64,000 nucleotides of DNA from Eutypa lata (lineage: Eukaryota > Ascomycota > Sordariomycetes > Xylariales > Diatrypaceae). The notes beneath the pieces are model-generated. The model made no database searches. It was given only the letters and a program-made list of their open reading frames with translations, and was not told the DNA's origin. Of the stretch, positions 1 through 11,773 are shown piece by piece. Numbering within the stretch: position 1 is the stretch's first letter; every line of letters starts with the position of its first letter. The DNA lies in the NCBI GenBank assembly GCA_022661535.1, contig JAKULF010000003.1, positions 6,510,001 through 6,574,000 on the forward strand. Reading direction: 5' to 3'. A program made the position numbers and the translations under genes.

Positions 1-367
1 GTTAATTAGCTAGTTAATTGTATGAATGTACATACAGCACCTGCGCTATCTTAACTCGGCGACTTAATTGGTTGGCGTCATAGTGAGAAGCTTGGGCCAC
101 CGCTAATCACTTATCTTGATGTCGGTATCCGATATCTGATAACAGGGGATATACCACATGGAGGTGAATGTGTACATAGCAGCATAGGTACTTCGAAACT
201 TAGAGTCAGGTCTTCTCATCATCGATCCAGACAGTTTTGGACATGTTCGAGACCATTATGGAATATGTATTTTACAGTATATCACCAAAGTTTCTCTTAT
301 CATATTAAAATAATATTATCTTGTTCATAAGCTCTTTCTGTTCTGTCAGGGAGGGTCGAAAGTAGTA
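1..367. other. Intergenic leader of the window
   Basis: AT-rich sequence upstream of the NIF3-like gene. I see no coding frame or RNA gene here. It probably contains that gene's promoter, but no convincing TATA box stands out. Confidence 0.5.
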
Positions 368-1252
368 ATGCCGAGGAACCCGCCTCCTATTCCAAGGCGT
401 GATATGCCACCAACTTACACAAAATCACCAACCATAACTCAGATATCTAGTTTTATCCAGTCCATCTTTCCTAGAAGGCAAGGAGATACTCATTTTCATT
501 ATCATACACCCCGTTCAACTTCATTTAACTCGCAAGCTACTACAGTCTCACGTATAGTTCTCAGTATAACACCTACACCAGGTTTTTACGTTGCTTTAAC
601 ATCAACGCAAGCAAACTTGGTATTCTTACATCGACCATGGAATCTAGATCGCAGACGGGTGCCTCGCGGTACTACTGTTTTATCATCCCATAAAGGCTTC
701 GATGAGGTATTAACAGTAGGCAACAACACAGCTCTAGCATCGAGACTAGGCATGGATCTCTCCCACAGTACCACCATCCAGGGGTATAAAGGGGATTCCG
801 AACGGAGTATCGGTATCATAGGACCCGTAAAGGCTATAAGTCGTATGGACCTACGCGAGCACATCAAAGCCGAGTTCGGTTCACTTGAGGGCACCTTTGG
901 CTTCGACGAGGACGCTGCTTGTTCGAAGGAGCTTAAGGTCGACGTGATAGCCATCATGAATGCATTCCACCCCGCCGAAGTGGAGAGGGTGGCAGCTCAA
1001 GCTCTCGAATTAGGTCTTATATCCTCTGCTACCGACTGTAGGCGGGTTCTGTATCTCACAGGTGCCGTGCGAGAGCTTGGGCGAGGGGCTGCTCTAGCAA
1101 AGGGTATGGCGGTTGTGTGTGTAGGACATAGAACATGTGAGGAATGGGGGATCCGGCATCTAGCAAGGGCTTTAAGAGAAGATTGGCCATCCATTCGTGT
1201 GGACGAGATCTTAGAGGATGAGAACGCGAGTGCCGACCCAAGCGGAGAATAA
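368..1252 (+). CDS. NIF3-like (DUF34) metal-binding family protein
   Basis: Single-exon frame of 294 residues. Matches to the NIF3/DUF34 (GTP cyclohydrolase I type 2-like) family are HRPWNLDRR near residue 88, VLSSHKGFDEVLTVGNNTAL near 104-123, GYKGDSERSIGIIG near 139-152, and a C-terminal VVCVGHRTCEEWGIRHL near 248-264. The last corresponds to the family's conserved GH...E..G block. The biochemical role of the fungal members is unsettled; yeast NIF3 was named from a two-hybrid interaction with NGG1. The N-terminal 40 residues are rich in Pro, Ser and Thr and poorly conserved, so initiation at the second Met (residue 13) is possible. The body reads through without a splice site that I would use. 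Family assignment is fairly sure; function is not. Confidence 0.8.
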   Translation: MPRNPPPIPRRDMPPTYTKSPTITQISSFIQSIFPRRQGDTHFHYHTPRSTSFNSQATTVSRIVLSITPTPGFYVALTSTQANLVFLHRPWNLDRRRVPRGTTVLSSHKGFDEVLTVGNNTALASRLGMDLSHSTTIQGYKGDSERSIGIIGPVKAISRMDLREHIKAEFGSLEGTFGFDEDAACSKELKVDVIAIMNAFHPAEVERVAAQALELGLISSATDCRRVLYLTGAVRELGRGAALAKGMAVVCVGHRTCEEWGIRHLARALREDWPSIRVDEILEDENASADPSGE

Positions 1253-2399
1253 GTGGGAGGTGATGCTCCTAAGCTGGTATGGCCCAATTGCGCATCCATA
1301 CCAAGGTTGAGGCGAGAGTAGAGCCAATCGCTCATACACGCAAGCCTCCCTTCAGCAGAGCGAAAGACCAAACCACCTGCATCTTATAATTCATACGGTA
1401 TAGTTGGCGGTGGTCCAACATACCTCGGTTGTCTAGTATATATAGCCCAAATTCCATTGGGGCGACCTTGCCTACGCGACAGCACGGGTCGACGAGTGTA
1501 CTCACCCCCTGACGAGGCGAGGCATCTCGAAACGAACCACTATGATCTCATATAAACCCGGAGAAGCTACATACACATTTAAATCCACACCTACCTTGAC
1601 CCGAATGCTTCTTTGAATATATAAGTAGTTCTAGTCTCCCCTGAAATAGCCTATCTGACTGAAGTAGTCAATCCCCAAGTCTAACTCCAAATTATATAAA
1701 GAGTAACATAATAGTATAGATAAGCAATATAAAAATATTAAACAAAGAGAAGCATTGACACCTTTCACAATACCACACAATCAAACCATTAAAGAATGCT
1801 CCAACAACTGACTACTTTTACCTACCTACTCACTTAAAGTATGGAGCTGGATTTACTAGTTCTAGTCTACCTGTATCTACCCGAATCACGGCCCCGCTTT
1901 TCAATTCAAACTCGGCGCCGAATGCCATAAAGTAACTCAACCTTCGACTTCTTAAACACCCATGAATGGCGGAACCAAAGCTCGAATAAAGGGATACACC
2001 GAGCACATATTAGAAGTCCCTTGATACTAGTATTGAAACTGTCTTAAACTTCTGTCCAAGTATAATCCCGCCTTGTATCGTGGGCCTTATCACTCATCCC
2101 CTCATGACGTTGCCTTCTTCATCCGATTGTGCCTCTTAGAGAATAGGGAGACATTCATTATCGCAGGCCATAGCTCATACGGAGCAAAGATACAGTGAAC
2201 GTCGCCACACGGTGACATTAAGAACTTATTCTTTGGCATTAAACTTTCCTGTTAATTACCAACAATTCTTTTAAGCAACGCATCGGAGCCACGTGTCCCA
2301 AAAACACTGACCCTGAGATACATCGCCTTGCCCAGCCTCATCTATCTTTACTGTGGCTGCTTACCTCCTACTCACATATCACCCTAAGAATTTAAGACG
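1253..2399. other. Intergenic spacer between NIF3-like and thiamine pyrophosphokinase genes
   Basis: About 1.1 kb of AT-rich sequence with only short random frames. It must hold the NIF3-like 3' UTR and the thiamine pyrophosphokinase promoter. A CTGAGA at 2313-2318 is discussed under rejected items. Confidence 0.5.
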
Positions 2400-3845
2400 A
2401 TGAGTGGCACCGAACCACCGATAACCGAGTGGAATCCCACACCAATTATCGATGAGAGCCTACTCCGAGGAAAACCATATCGCTTCTCTCTGGTCATCCT
2501 CAACCAGCCAATCCATAATATACCCCTATTCTTGGACCTGTGGAGACGGGGTAAGTCAAGTGTCCATCTAACCATATGCCCCCTGTTTATCGCATGGCTA
2601 CATGCATACATATACAACCCCCTTTCCCAACCCTAAGCCATGACCTGCAGGAGCGATGATAATTCTCACTTGCAACATAAAATCCAATCTGACCTAATCT
2701 CACCCCATCTCACTAAATATCATTTCCCAACAACCAAACTAACACTCCCCCCAGCAACCGTCCGCATCGCAGCCGACGGCGGCGCCAACCGCGTGTACGC
2801 TATCAGGGAGCACCTAGCCTCAACAGCAGGGACCTCGTTCCCGAAGCTAGACTTCATCGTCGGGGACCTGGATTCGCTGGAGGACACGACACGGACATGG
2901 TTTCTCTCACAGTGGGAACAACAACACCATCATCCCCCACCAAACCATGGCCGTGCAGGTATTGGTGCAGATGCAGAAGGTACCACCACCACCAGCAGCG
3001 GCCAGATAATCCGAATCGACGACCAGTACAGCGCGGACTTCGCGAAGGCGGTGAAGCACGCGCGGGAGTTAGCTCGGTTCCGCAAGCGGGAGCGGGAGCA
3101 GGAGCGGCGACGTCTTCGCTCTCATCGCGCCAGCCAGCCACGGGAGGAGGAGAATAGCAAGAAGGAATCAAACGGAAACGATGACAGGGAGGGAGGGGAG
3201 GAAGGGAAAAAGGAGGAAGAAGAAGAAGACATCATCTGCTACAGCGGGCTCGGCGGACGCGTCGACCAGGCCATGAGCCAGCTACATCATCTATATATGT
3301 TCCAGCAGCGGCCGCCGCGACGGTCACGACGACGACCAGGAAGTCCTGATGAGGGCATTGGAGGTGGCGGTGGGGATGGCGGTGGTAGTAAGAAAGAAGA
3401 CGATGGGGAAAAGGAAGGGCAATACGCAGAAGAAGGCGGATACGCCAACGGTCGAATGTACCTGACGAACGGCGAGAGCCTGACGTTCGTGCTGCTCGCG
3501 GGACAGCATCGGATCCGGATTCGGGATACTGGCAGTCGTGACGACAACAACAACAACAACTCCAGCATCGATAATGAAGATGAAGACGACAAGAAGGAGA
3601 AAAAGAAGAAGAAGAAGAAGAAGAAGAACCCCCACACCTTCGGCAAGCACGTAGGCATCATCCCGCTGACGGGGCCGAGCGAGCTGACGACGCGGGGCCT
3701 GGAGTGGGACGTCAAGGGGTGGCGGACGGCGTTCGGGGAGCAGTTGAGCACGAGTAACCATACGACGCCTGATGCGGATGTCGTCGTCGTCGAGACGAGT
3801 CGGGATGTGCTTTTTACTATTGATGTGCCTGTTCTTGAGTCGTAA
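2400..3845 (+). CDS. THI80: Thiamine pyrophosphokinase with large low-complexity insertions
   Basis: Transfers pyrophosphate from ATP to thiamine to make thiamine diphosphate. Two exons, 2400-2550 and 2755-3845; the 204-base intron runs from GTAAGT to CCCAG and splicing completes an Ala codon. The protein is about 413 residues. TPK hallmarks appear in order: ILNQPI (33-38), RIAADGGANR (54-63), GDLDS (87-91), DQYSADF (about 140-146), GLGGRVDQ (215-222) and GIIPLTGPSELTTRGLEWDV (351-370). The C-terminus ends in the usual beta-strand block. It is much longer than the roughly 250-320 residues usual for the family. Polar tracts sit between conserved blocks: a His/Pro loop near 104-125, an Arg/Glu/Lys tract near 160-208, a Gly/Lys/Glu tract near 240-275, and an Asn then poly-Lys tract near 313-341. 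All catalytic blocks remain in frame. Confidence 0.93.
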
Positions 3846-3862
3846 GTAGGGGTATAAATAGG

Positions 3863-3889
3863 GGTAGGTAGGTAGGTAGGTAGGTAGGT
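3863..3889. repeat. TAGG tetranucleotide microsatellite
   Basis: About six tandem TAGG units lie some 20 bases after the thiamine pyrophosphokinase stop, in its probable 3' UTR. Confidence 0.95.
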
Positions 3890-3974
3890 GATGGTTGACT
3901 GATTGGGTGATTGATCGGTTGCATGTAGATGGGGCCCGTGAACTGGCGGTTGGGATGGGGTCGGTTTAGTGCCG

Positions 3975-4003
<29 letters not shown>
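3975..4003. repeat. GT dinucleotide microsatellite
   Basis: About 14 uninterrupted GT units. The run makes an artefactual Val-Cys repeat in a spurious open frame, so no gene is called here. Confidence 0.97.
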
Positions 4004-4007
<4 letters not shown>

Positions 4008-5211
4008 GGGTACTGATAGTGGGATGTATGACTACATACCTAGAAGCCATGTACTTGACCACGATCAAAGTGGGAAGAATAGAAAGAATCGGGGCGTGGG
4101 ACACGGGTGAGAGAAATAATATTCAAATCTTCCCGTCAGCCATATCCTGGGACATTTCCCATCGGATTTATGGGTATCTACCTACCGTATCCCTTCCAAT
4201 CTATATACTTAAGTCCCATGGTAAGGAGCAAATCCAACCTACTATAATCGAACACACATACACAGTCTACAGTTTATTTAAGTATCCTATTAGTTAAGCT
4301 GTATGGAGGATCACAAGTAACATAACGAGTCCATCATGAGAGAATTATATCCTTTTAAGTCGTACACAGGCGTATGCATATATATACTTACATTTAGTAT
4401 AGCAGAGCTATCTTGGCCCAGTCAGATCTCATACTTACCTAGTTACTTCCCATCCCTCCATGTGTATATCGTTCCTACATACCTAAGCCCCAGTTTCTCA
4501 TCTAACTAAAGCATCTCTAAACCTACGATGAGGTAGACAGGGGAGTTGGGTGCTTACTTACCTACTTACTCATCTACAGATCTAGAACGCCCGGTGGTCA
4601 CACGTATATGTAGTTAATGGGTCGCAGAGGCAGATATACAGACAAGCACCATCCAAGGACAACAAAAGAGAATTACAGGCGAATAGAGGTGTGTATGTGT
4701 GTACGCATAGGTCTAACTAGGTACTTAAGTAGAGTATAAGTAGACAGGTAAGTAAGTAAGTAGGTTATATCATCATCAATCGTGCGTGACATATGTATAA
4801 GCTTAAGACAAAGTACCATATCAGACCAAACCAGACCGGGTCGGGCCTGAATAAAGGCATTCCCTCCTCTCACTTCCTTTTTTCTTTAACCCCACTTCCA
4901 GATATGAGAGAGACCCATGTAGCCTCCCGATCCAAAACCCCAACCATGTAGTCGTGTACTTTCCGTATCGTACGAGTATATAATTTCTCCGCACTCCCAT
5001 CCCCCCTTTTTTGATTACCCTCGCGAGCCCTCTCACCCTCGATCCCATAGCTCTCTTACAAATGCGTTAGGCAGGTACGTAGTAATGAAAGGTATATAAA
5101 TAAAATAAAATAAAATCATTTAAGATATCCCGTCCCATGATCTACCGACGAGGCAAAGCCTGATCAAAACACGTAGATACCTAATTTTGATGTATCAGTC
5201 AGTCACTGGTT
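4004..5211. other. Spacer between convergent THI80 and CDS1 genes
   Basis: About 1.2 kb, AT-rich, with scattered TACTTACCTAC-type motifs and a short AATAAAATAAAAT run near 5099-5116. No supported gene. It should carry the 3' ends of both flanking transcripts. Confidence 0.5.
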
Positions 5212-6711
5212 TTATAGCATCTAGTGGGGGGGAGAAACAAAAGAAAAAGGACTCACCTCAGGACCCCAAGTCCCCTGGTTCTCTAAAACCCTCACCATGC
5301 CCCTCACGAGCTCGACCTGCTCTTCGGGCGTGAGCCCGCGAATGGCGAGGCTCAGGACATCGCCGAGCCCGGCCTTGTGCGAGGCGATGAAGTTGTGATA
5401 GTACATGAAGGCAAAGCAGCCCATGATGAACTGGCAGTCCATGCGATCGGTCATGCCGCCGTGTCCGGGGATGGAGTCGCCGAAGTCCTTGATCTTGAAG
5501 GTGCGCTTCAGGCCTGAGGCGAAGAAGCCGCCGAAGGGCGCGATCAGCGAGGCGAAGGTGGCCAGGGCCATGGCGTGGAACTGCATCGGCTCCGTGGTGA
5601 AGCTGAAGTCGCGCAGGGGCAGGAAGCCGCCGCCGCTCAGCGGGAGGGTGTACGTGTGCGGCTTGAAGACCGGGTTCGGGTCGCACTCGAGCCCCGTGAA
5701 GACGTTGGCGCCGAGGTCGTTGACTGGGCAGATGAAGTACTTGTACTGCATGAGGACGCGGGTCAGCAGGAAGGCCCAGACGAGGGTGCAGAGCCAGGCG
5801 CCGGCGAAACCCTCGACGGTCTTCTTGGGGGACAGCTTGATGAGCTGGGTGCGGCCGAAGGTGATGCCGCAGATGTAGGCGAAGATGTCGTTGGTGATGA
5901 CGAGCGAGGCGGGGAGGAAGAACCAGATCATGCCCTCGAAGACGTTGTTCATGGTGAAGTGGGCCTGGACGACGATGAGGTACAGGGCCATGTGCGTCCA
6001 GGCGAAGTTGGTGAACTGGAACTTGAGGTGGCCGGCGCGCAGGTTGGCGACGAAGAATACGAAGCCGATGACGTACAGCGAGAAGCTGATGAAGCGGTGG
6101 TGGGTAGCCAAGGGGGACAGCACGCGGTCGACGAGGACGATGTGCTTGAAGTAGTAGATGACGCTCTCGCCGTATAAGAAGTACATGGTGGTGACGAGCC
6201 AGTACCAGTTCAGGCTCTTGATGGCCTTGAGGTCGCGCGCCTTGCTGGGCACACTGGCGATAGCGATGACCTCCTTGAAGCAGACGACCTGGACGGCGGT
6301 TATGCAGGCGATGATATAGATGTGGCCCGAGAAGAGGGCGCCGAAGAACCCGCCGATCATGACGAAGGTCCAGAACGTGCGCACCATGAAGTTGGCTTTC
6401 TTCTTTTCGTAATCGGATTGTGGAGGTTCGGGTGCTTTCTGTGGTGTAGAGAGAGTATCACGTCAGTTTTTGTGTTTTTTCTTTCCTCTTCTTATCCTGT
6501 CGCTAACTGTCGCCAATAAAAGAATATTAGATAGGTAACCAAGTTAACGTACTTCTTGGATGTTGTCTAATTGCGACGAACCTCTCGTCTTCAGAGGGGA
6601 TCCGGAACCATCTTCGCTAACCTCGCTCATGCTGGATCTTCTTGCTTCTAGGGCTCCGTGTCCATTAGCAGCTCGGCCGGGGAACCGGACGCCTCGACGC
6701 GGTTTCGTCAT
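5212..6711 (-). CDS. CDS1: Phosphatidate cytidylyltransferase (CDP-diacylglycerol synthase)
   Basis: Makes CDP-diacylglycerol from phosphatidate and CTP in the ER membrane, feeding phosphatidylinositol, phosphatidylserine and cardiolipin synthesis. Exon 1 is 6711-6553 (53 codons, polar Ser/Arg-rich N-terminus) and exon 2 is 6438-5257. The frame continues exactly across the 6439-6552 intron, adding an acidic/basic cytosolic segment before the first membrane span. Several hydrophobic spans follow, then the family signature near residues 361-385: SGLKRTFKIKDFGDSIPGHG followed by GMTDR, with the conserved K-D and D-R pairs. Exon 2 ends at GAG/GTGAGT. Splicing to the AG at 5221 adds only Met-Leu-stop (5220-5212), giving about 449 residues. 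Reading through instead gives a 458-residue form ending at 5221. I prefer the spliced form slightly. The family call is very secure. Confidence 0.93.
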
Positions 6712-8457
6712 AGTGTGTTGTTGTGGTGGTTTGGGCGAGCAAATTCGAATGAATTCTTTGCTTTCTTTGGGTTGCGCTCTTGATCGGTTCTCAACTTTGC
6801 GACTGAAACTGATAGGGCTTGCGTCACAGGCTAGATACAGTTACAGCACTATATACACTGTCTGTGCATAATAGTTTAAGTACGCGCGCTGAAATGTAAT
6901 GTGATGTGTGGTGTTGAGGGGACCCAGGTGGCAGGGACCAGACCCTAGATGCCTAGCTAGGCAACTTTTAGCAGTGTAGGTGGGTAATCCTGGTATTGGT
7001 ATTGGTCTTGTCCAGCGGACCCGGTTCGGGAGGCCTTAATATCCGGTTTTCCGGTTTTCTTTTCGAGGTTGAGATGGTTATCCTTCTTTGTTTGTTGCTT
7101 TCTTTCTTTCTGTAGGTATAGAGGTATTAACAATATTTTGTTTTACAGTCTAAGTAGACTTGGGACAACTCTGGAAGAAAGAAAGAAAGAAAGTTAGTTA
7201 ATCAAAATGTGTCCTCGCCAAGCCAGACCAAGTAGTAAATCCTAAATGCAAGCTGTAGGATAGTACAGACGGATCCCTGTTATGATGTCGTTATGCGAAA
7301 TAATGAACAAGAAAAAAGAGTCGAATCATTAGCCCACTTTTGCAAGCGTTGGTTTGGTGATGTCAAGTCGTCGAGGAGCCTCAGTGGTTTGGTGGGGTGT
7401 TTTTCTCTTTTATGACATCGCTTCTCACAGCTGGTGCTGACATTTACCTACTCTAACTATTATTTTATCACAGTTGAGGCTGCCACAGCGACGTCAATAG
7501 TTGTGGCTTAGCACCAGCTTTAATAAGCTAGCACTGGTGACATGCCCAACCTGCGCCAATGGGTTGTTTCAACTCTCCGAGTCCCGACAAGATTATGTAA
7601 GTACTTTGTATGTGCTTGTTGATTGTCACATGTCAAAACAAGTTATCCAACTTGTGTATTTTTGTATTTCTATATATTTCTATAACTAACTACATAAACT
7701 ATATGCATATAGAAACAAGATGATAATGGCTACATGAAGTTTGTAATGTTTCTTCCTGTAGTTAGTTAGAGATAGATACGAGCTAATTATATAGCATTGT
7801 TGATCCCTCAGGTCGATCGCAAAACCTTGAAACTGTCATGGTGGTACTATCTATTAGTAAAAGGTGTACATACCTACCTATATGTATGTGCTTCTGGTCC
7901 CACTTCCTATGACCTTGAATGCTTGTGTAAGGTAATTCACTTCAGGGTTCTTTAGGACTTGGGATTGTAACTTGTTGGATTAAAAGGAAAGGAATCTGTC
8001 TACCGATCTAAAGGCTCTTTAAATAGCTAGATCTGGAAAGAATTCCTAAGGTTCCCATTGCCCATATCTCAGGATCCACACCTACATGTATGATAGACAT
8101 CTATGGAGGATGTGAATAGGGACAATTAACATTGAATGCCTTAGAGCAGTTGTTATTATGGATATTTCATTGATATTGAATACTAAGTTTCCCATGCTAA
8201 CACTGCATATTATTGCATTCACTTATTGAATATACGCATGCACCTTCTACTTACGGTTCCTTTCTTTACTTAATAGAAACATTGAACTCCTTCACCATCT
8301 ATTTATATACACACAGTCCATCCCAACATCTTTACTTTCCTTTCAACAACAGTGGCCTCTAGGAAAGTGAGACATCACAACAGTCAATACTTGATTCACA
8401 ATTACTTCATCTTTGCTTGGTTCGACGGTCATCAACCTCACACAGTCAACCAACGCC
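6712..8457. other. Spacer between divergent CDS1 and F-box/ankyrin genes
   Basis: About 1.75 kb with no convincing coding frame. It holds the CDS1 promoter and that of the F-box/ankyrin gene. A TATA-like ATTTATATA lies at 8301-8309, about 150 bases before that gene's ATG. A CTTT/GAAA inverted repeat is listed separately. Confidence 0.5.
7098..7193. repeat. Inverted pair of CTTT and GAAA microsatellites
   Basis: A CTTT tract at 7098-7111 and a GAAA tract at 7174-7193 are complementary and separated by about 62 bases, so a hairpin could form. Simple-sequence origin is the likeliest explanation. Confidence 0.8.
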
Positions 8458-11106
8458 ATGGGTCTTTTAGATCTTCCGGTCGAGCTTTTGACCATCATAT
8501 CTAGCTTTCTCGTCCCGGACCATTGGAACACGAGCAGCAACAAAACTACCTGCCTTGGATACAGGCTTGTTTGCAGTCAGTGTATTGTCAACATTCGTTA
8601 ACCCCGAAACCTTTGCTAACCATAAGTATTTGCTCTAGGGCCGTTCGACAGCATTATCTCGCGCCATGCGTTCAACAAGTTGGATCATGGCTGCCTCCTT
8701 AACCAATCCTTGCGGTTAGACATGTCAACCGTTAGGTGGCTACTTATGACTAAGATTAGCATCGACACTAGGGTTCATTCAGGACTTGTTGCAGACATCC
8801 GCAATGCGGCAACTGCTATTGCGGTCTGGAAGGCTTCCGACTTGAACTCTACCCAACTAGAAGAATCCATGAAAAAACTGTACATGGGAATTACATGCAG
8901 CACGGTGATAGCGAATCGGGGCCAAACTTGGGTATGCGAGCAATTCAGAAGCTCTTCGGACAGTACGTTCAGTCCGGGTTCTCCTAGTATCGAGTCTTCA
9001 AACCATGGAGTAGCTGGATTGCACCTGCAGCGCCAGAAAAATATTGAGGCCATGAAACTCTTTCACAGTCTTCAGGTAGCAGCATACTGCGGAGACAGTT
9101 CGGTTGTTCAAGTACTCTTACAAAACGGAGCGGATCCCAACGCAGAGACCGGAAGTCTTGGTCATCCGCTGTATGCTGCTGCCTACCTTGGCTCAATAGA
9201 TACCGTCACGCTCTTGCTCGAGAAAGGGGCCGATCTACACAGGTCTGGATATGCTGGGACGCCATTAGAGGTAGCCACATGCGATGGGCACGTCGAAATC
9301 ATGCGACTACTATTAGACAGGGGCGCAGCTGTGAATGCTCATGGCAGACCGACAACTAGGGTTTTGCTCGAGGCGTCTAGACGGGGCCATGAAGAGGCTG
9401 TGCAGCTTCTTCTAGACCGGCGTTACGGCCTTGACATCAACTTCAGAACCATTATCAATCAGACACCGCTTTTGCTTGCTGCCCAAAACAAGCATAAAGG
9501 AGTGGTGAAGTTACTTCTGGAATGCCCCGATATCGAGCCAAATACCACGGACAACCATGGTAGTACTTTGCTGTTATGGGCTGTCACATTAAAATGGACC
9601 GACATCGTTCAGATTCTCGTGTCTATGAAGAATCTCGATCCTAATATAAGGGATGCCAGAAACAATACGCCCTTAGTTTCTGCCACCAGGGAGGGGCAGG
9701 AGGACATAGTACGGTTGCTTCTTGACCGAGATGACATCCAACACGGTTTTGGGGATCGTAACTATTGCCCTCTATGGCTTGCAACATTCCACGGTCACGC
9801 GAAGATCCTGGGCTTTCTTCTGGAAAAGTATAACCTAAAGCCAGATCACTACGGCCACCGTAACTCTACGCTACTCTGGTGGGCTGCATCGGAGGGCCAG
9901 GAATCCGTTGTGCGTCTACTCTTAAGTCGAAGCGACGTGAATATCAATTTCAGAGATCGGGAAGGGACTACGATCCTAGAGTCGGCAATTGAGAACGGTC
10001 ACAGTGCGGTTGCTCAGCTCCTTCTACTCCGCGGAGATGTGGACGTAAATAGTGGGACACGTATTTTCACACCATTAACACATGCTATCTGGAAAAGTAA
10101 CGACACCATTGTTCGGTTGTTGCTTGAGTGTCATGATATCGACCCCAACAAGGGCACCTTTGGGGATACACCCCTCACTTCAGCGGCAGTTGAAGGGAAT
10201 ATGGAGATAGTACGGCTGCTATTACAAAGACCCGACATTGACCCCAATAAGAAAGACCTCGCCGGCCGAACCCCGTTGTGGTATGCAACAACCAAAGGCC
10301 ATGATCACATAGTGGAGCTTCTGCTATCGCGAGAGGATGTAAATCCGAATGCCATTGGGGATAACGACAAACCACCGTTCATTGTAGCTGTCTGTAAAGG
10401 AAACGAAACGATCGTGCGGCTATTTCTAGCTCGAAACGATATCGATCCAAATTTGAATGGCATCAATGGTATAACACCACTTTGGCGAGCTGCCCGCTCT
10501 AGACATAACACCATTGTGCAGTTGCTGCTGGAGAGGACGGATGTGGATCCGAACCCTCGTACAGCCATATTTACCGACTCTTCTCCTTTTCGTCCACCTT
10601 TTCATACGGGATTGCGCGGCGGAGAAACACCTCTCTGTGTAGCCACCCGGAAAGGCAACGAGGCAACTGTCAAACTGCTACTTGACCACTATCGCGTGGA
10701 TCCGAACATGGTGGATGGCAATAGGTGTTCGCCGTTATGGTGGGCCGCCATCAAAAACCACCCTAATATTGTGCGCCTCCTGTTATGCCATCCTGCTATT
10801 ATTCCCAGCCTTCGCCACAATGAATCCTCTGTCCCGTTGTCCGCCGCTACCCAGTGGAGGTATGAAGTGACAATAGAGCTTCTACTGAACCCCAATACCG
10901 CCGACGAGAAGCGCTGGACCCCGTTGCTTAGGGCGGCGATGGAGGGGAACAAGATCATCGTCGAGTATTTGCTGGAACATGCGGAAATCAATCCTAATTC
11001 GAACTTAAGATGCATTTCTCGATCGGAAACCCCATTCATGCTCACCCACGAGTGTCGGCGTAACGAGATAGCTCGTTTACTGGCGGCACTCGAGGGGACT
11101 TCCTAA
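8458..11106 (+). CDS. F-box protein with about 20 ankyrin repeats
   Basis: Probable substrate receptor of an SCF-type ubiquitin ligase, or a scaffold. Exon 1 is 8458-8575; a 63-base intron (GTCAGT...CTCTAG) joins it to 8639-11106, giving 861 residues. Splicing joins GYRLVC to RPFDSIISRHAF, completing an N-terminal F-box-like motif that begins LLDLPVELLTIISSFL at residues 3-18. After a variable linker, ankyrin repeats run from about residue 180 to the end, each with a G-x-x-x-I/V-V-x-L-L-L core; many have the fungal DIDPN/DVNPN loop. I count about 20, with a Phe/Pro insertion in one near 10570-10620. No enzyme domain is seen. Ankyrin families of this size expand by lineage in fungi, so the client protein cannot be guessed. 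Confidence 0.85.
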
Positions 11107-11773
11107 GACTTAGTATCTATCAAGAACACCTTGTCTGTTCATTCAGGGACGGCAGAAAACAGGTTCTCTTGGAGAGTGTTTTGATATGTAAAATATGGAT
11201 AGGCAGGGTATCTTTGAGCAAGCAGTGGCGGGAAGGCGGACGTCTATCACTGTTCCCGTAGCACCAGACTTAGCAGCTAACTATATACCCTTACAATTTA
11301 ATTGTGTTCACTGTATCCTCTCAGGCCGTGGAAACTCTTAAACAAACCCGTAATTACGTTAAGGGTGGCATGCCCATGATACTAAGCTAGATCTACAATA
11401 CGGTGATTTGCTGTGCTTATTTATCTATCCCCCCCCGCCCCGAAATCGTAGAACGAATAACTCACTCTATGCCTTAATAATTAAACGTTCATTTTTTGAT
11501 ATGGGTAGAATAAATACTATGATGAAAAGAAAAGTTCCATATAAAGACTATTCGTTGTGATAATTCCTCCGATACGTTTAGCGGTCTACACCTAGCCTAA
11601 CCATGCCTTGAGGACCCTATTGCTATTTATTATCTGTATCCTGTATCTGCAGTTATTAAGTTATTAATCTAGTCCTATTAAGTAAATGACATAAAAATAT
11701 ATTCATGAGTGCCTACTACTAACACCACTAAAAAGGCAAGACAGCATAATAAGGAAAGTCCAAAAAATAAAAT
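11107..11773. other. 3' spacer after the F-box/ankyrin gene
   Basis: AT-rich DNA with a C9-type homopolymer near 11430. No supported coding frame. Confidence 0.45.

Noticed and set aside
2313..2318. CTGAGA upstream of the thiamine pyrophosphokinase gene, resembling part of a TPP riboswitch
   Set aside because: The other conserved half (ACCTGAT and closing stem) is absent, and fungal TPP riboswitches are usually in THI4, NMT1 and transporter genes.
3929..4297. 122-codon plus-strand frame
   Set aside because: Held open by the GT microsatellite; no protein-like features.
5575..6177. 200-codon plus-strand frame of Glu, Val and Asp
   Set aside because: Antisense of the GC-rich CDS1 coding sequence.
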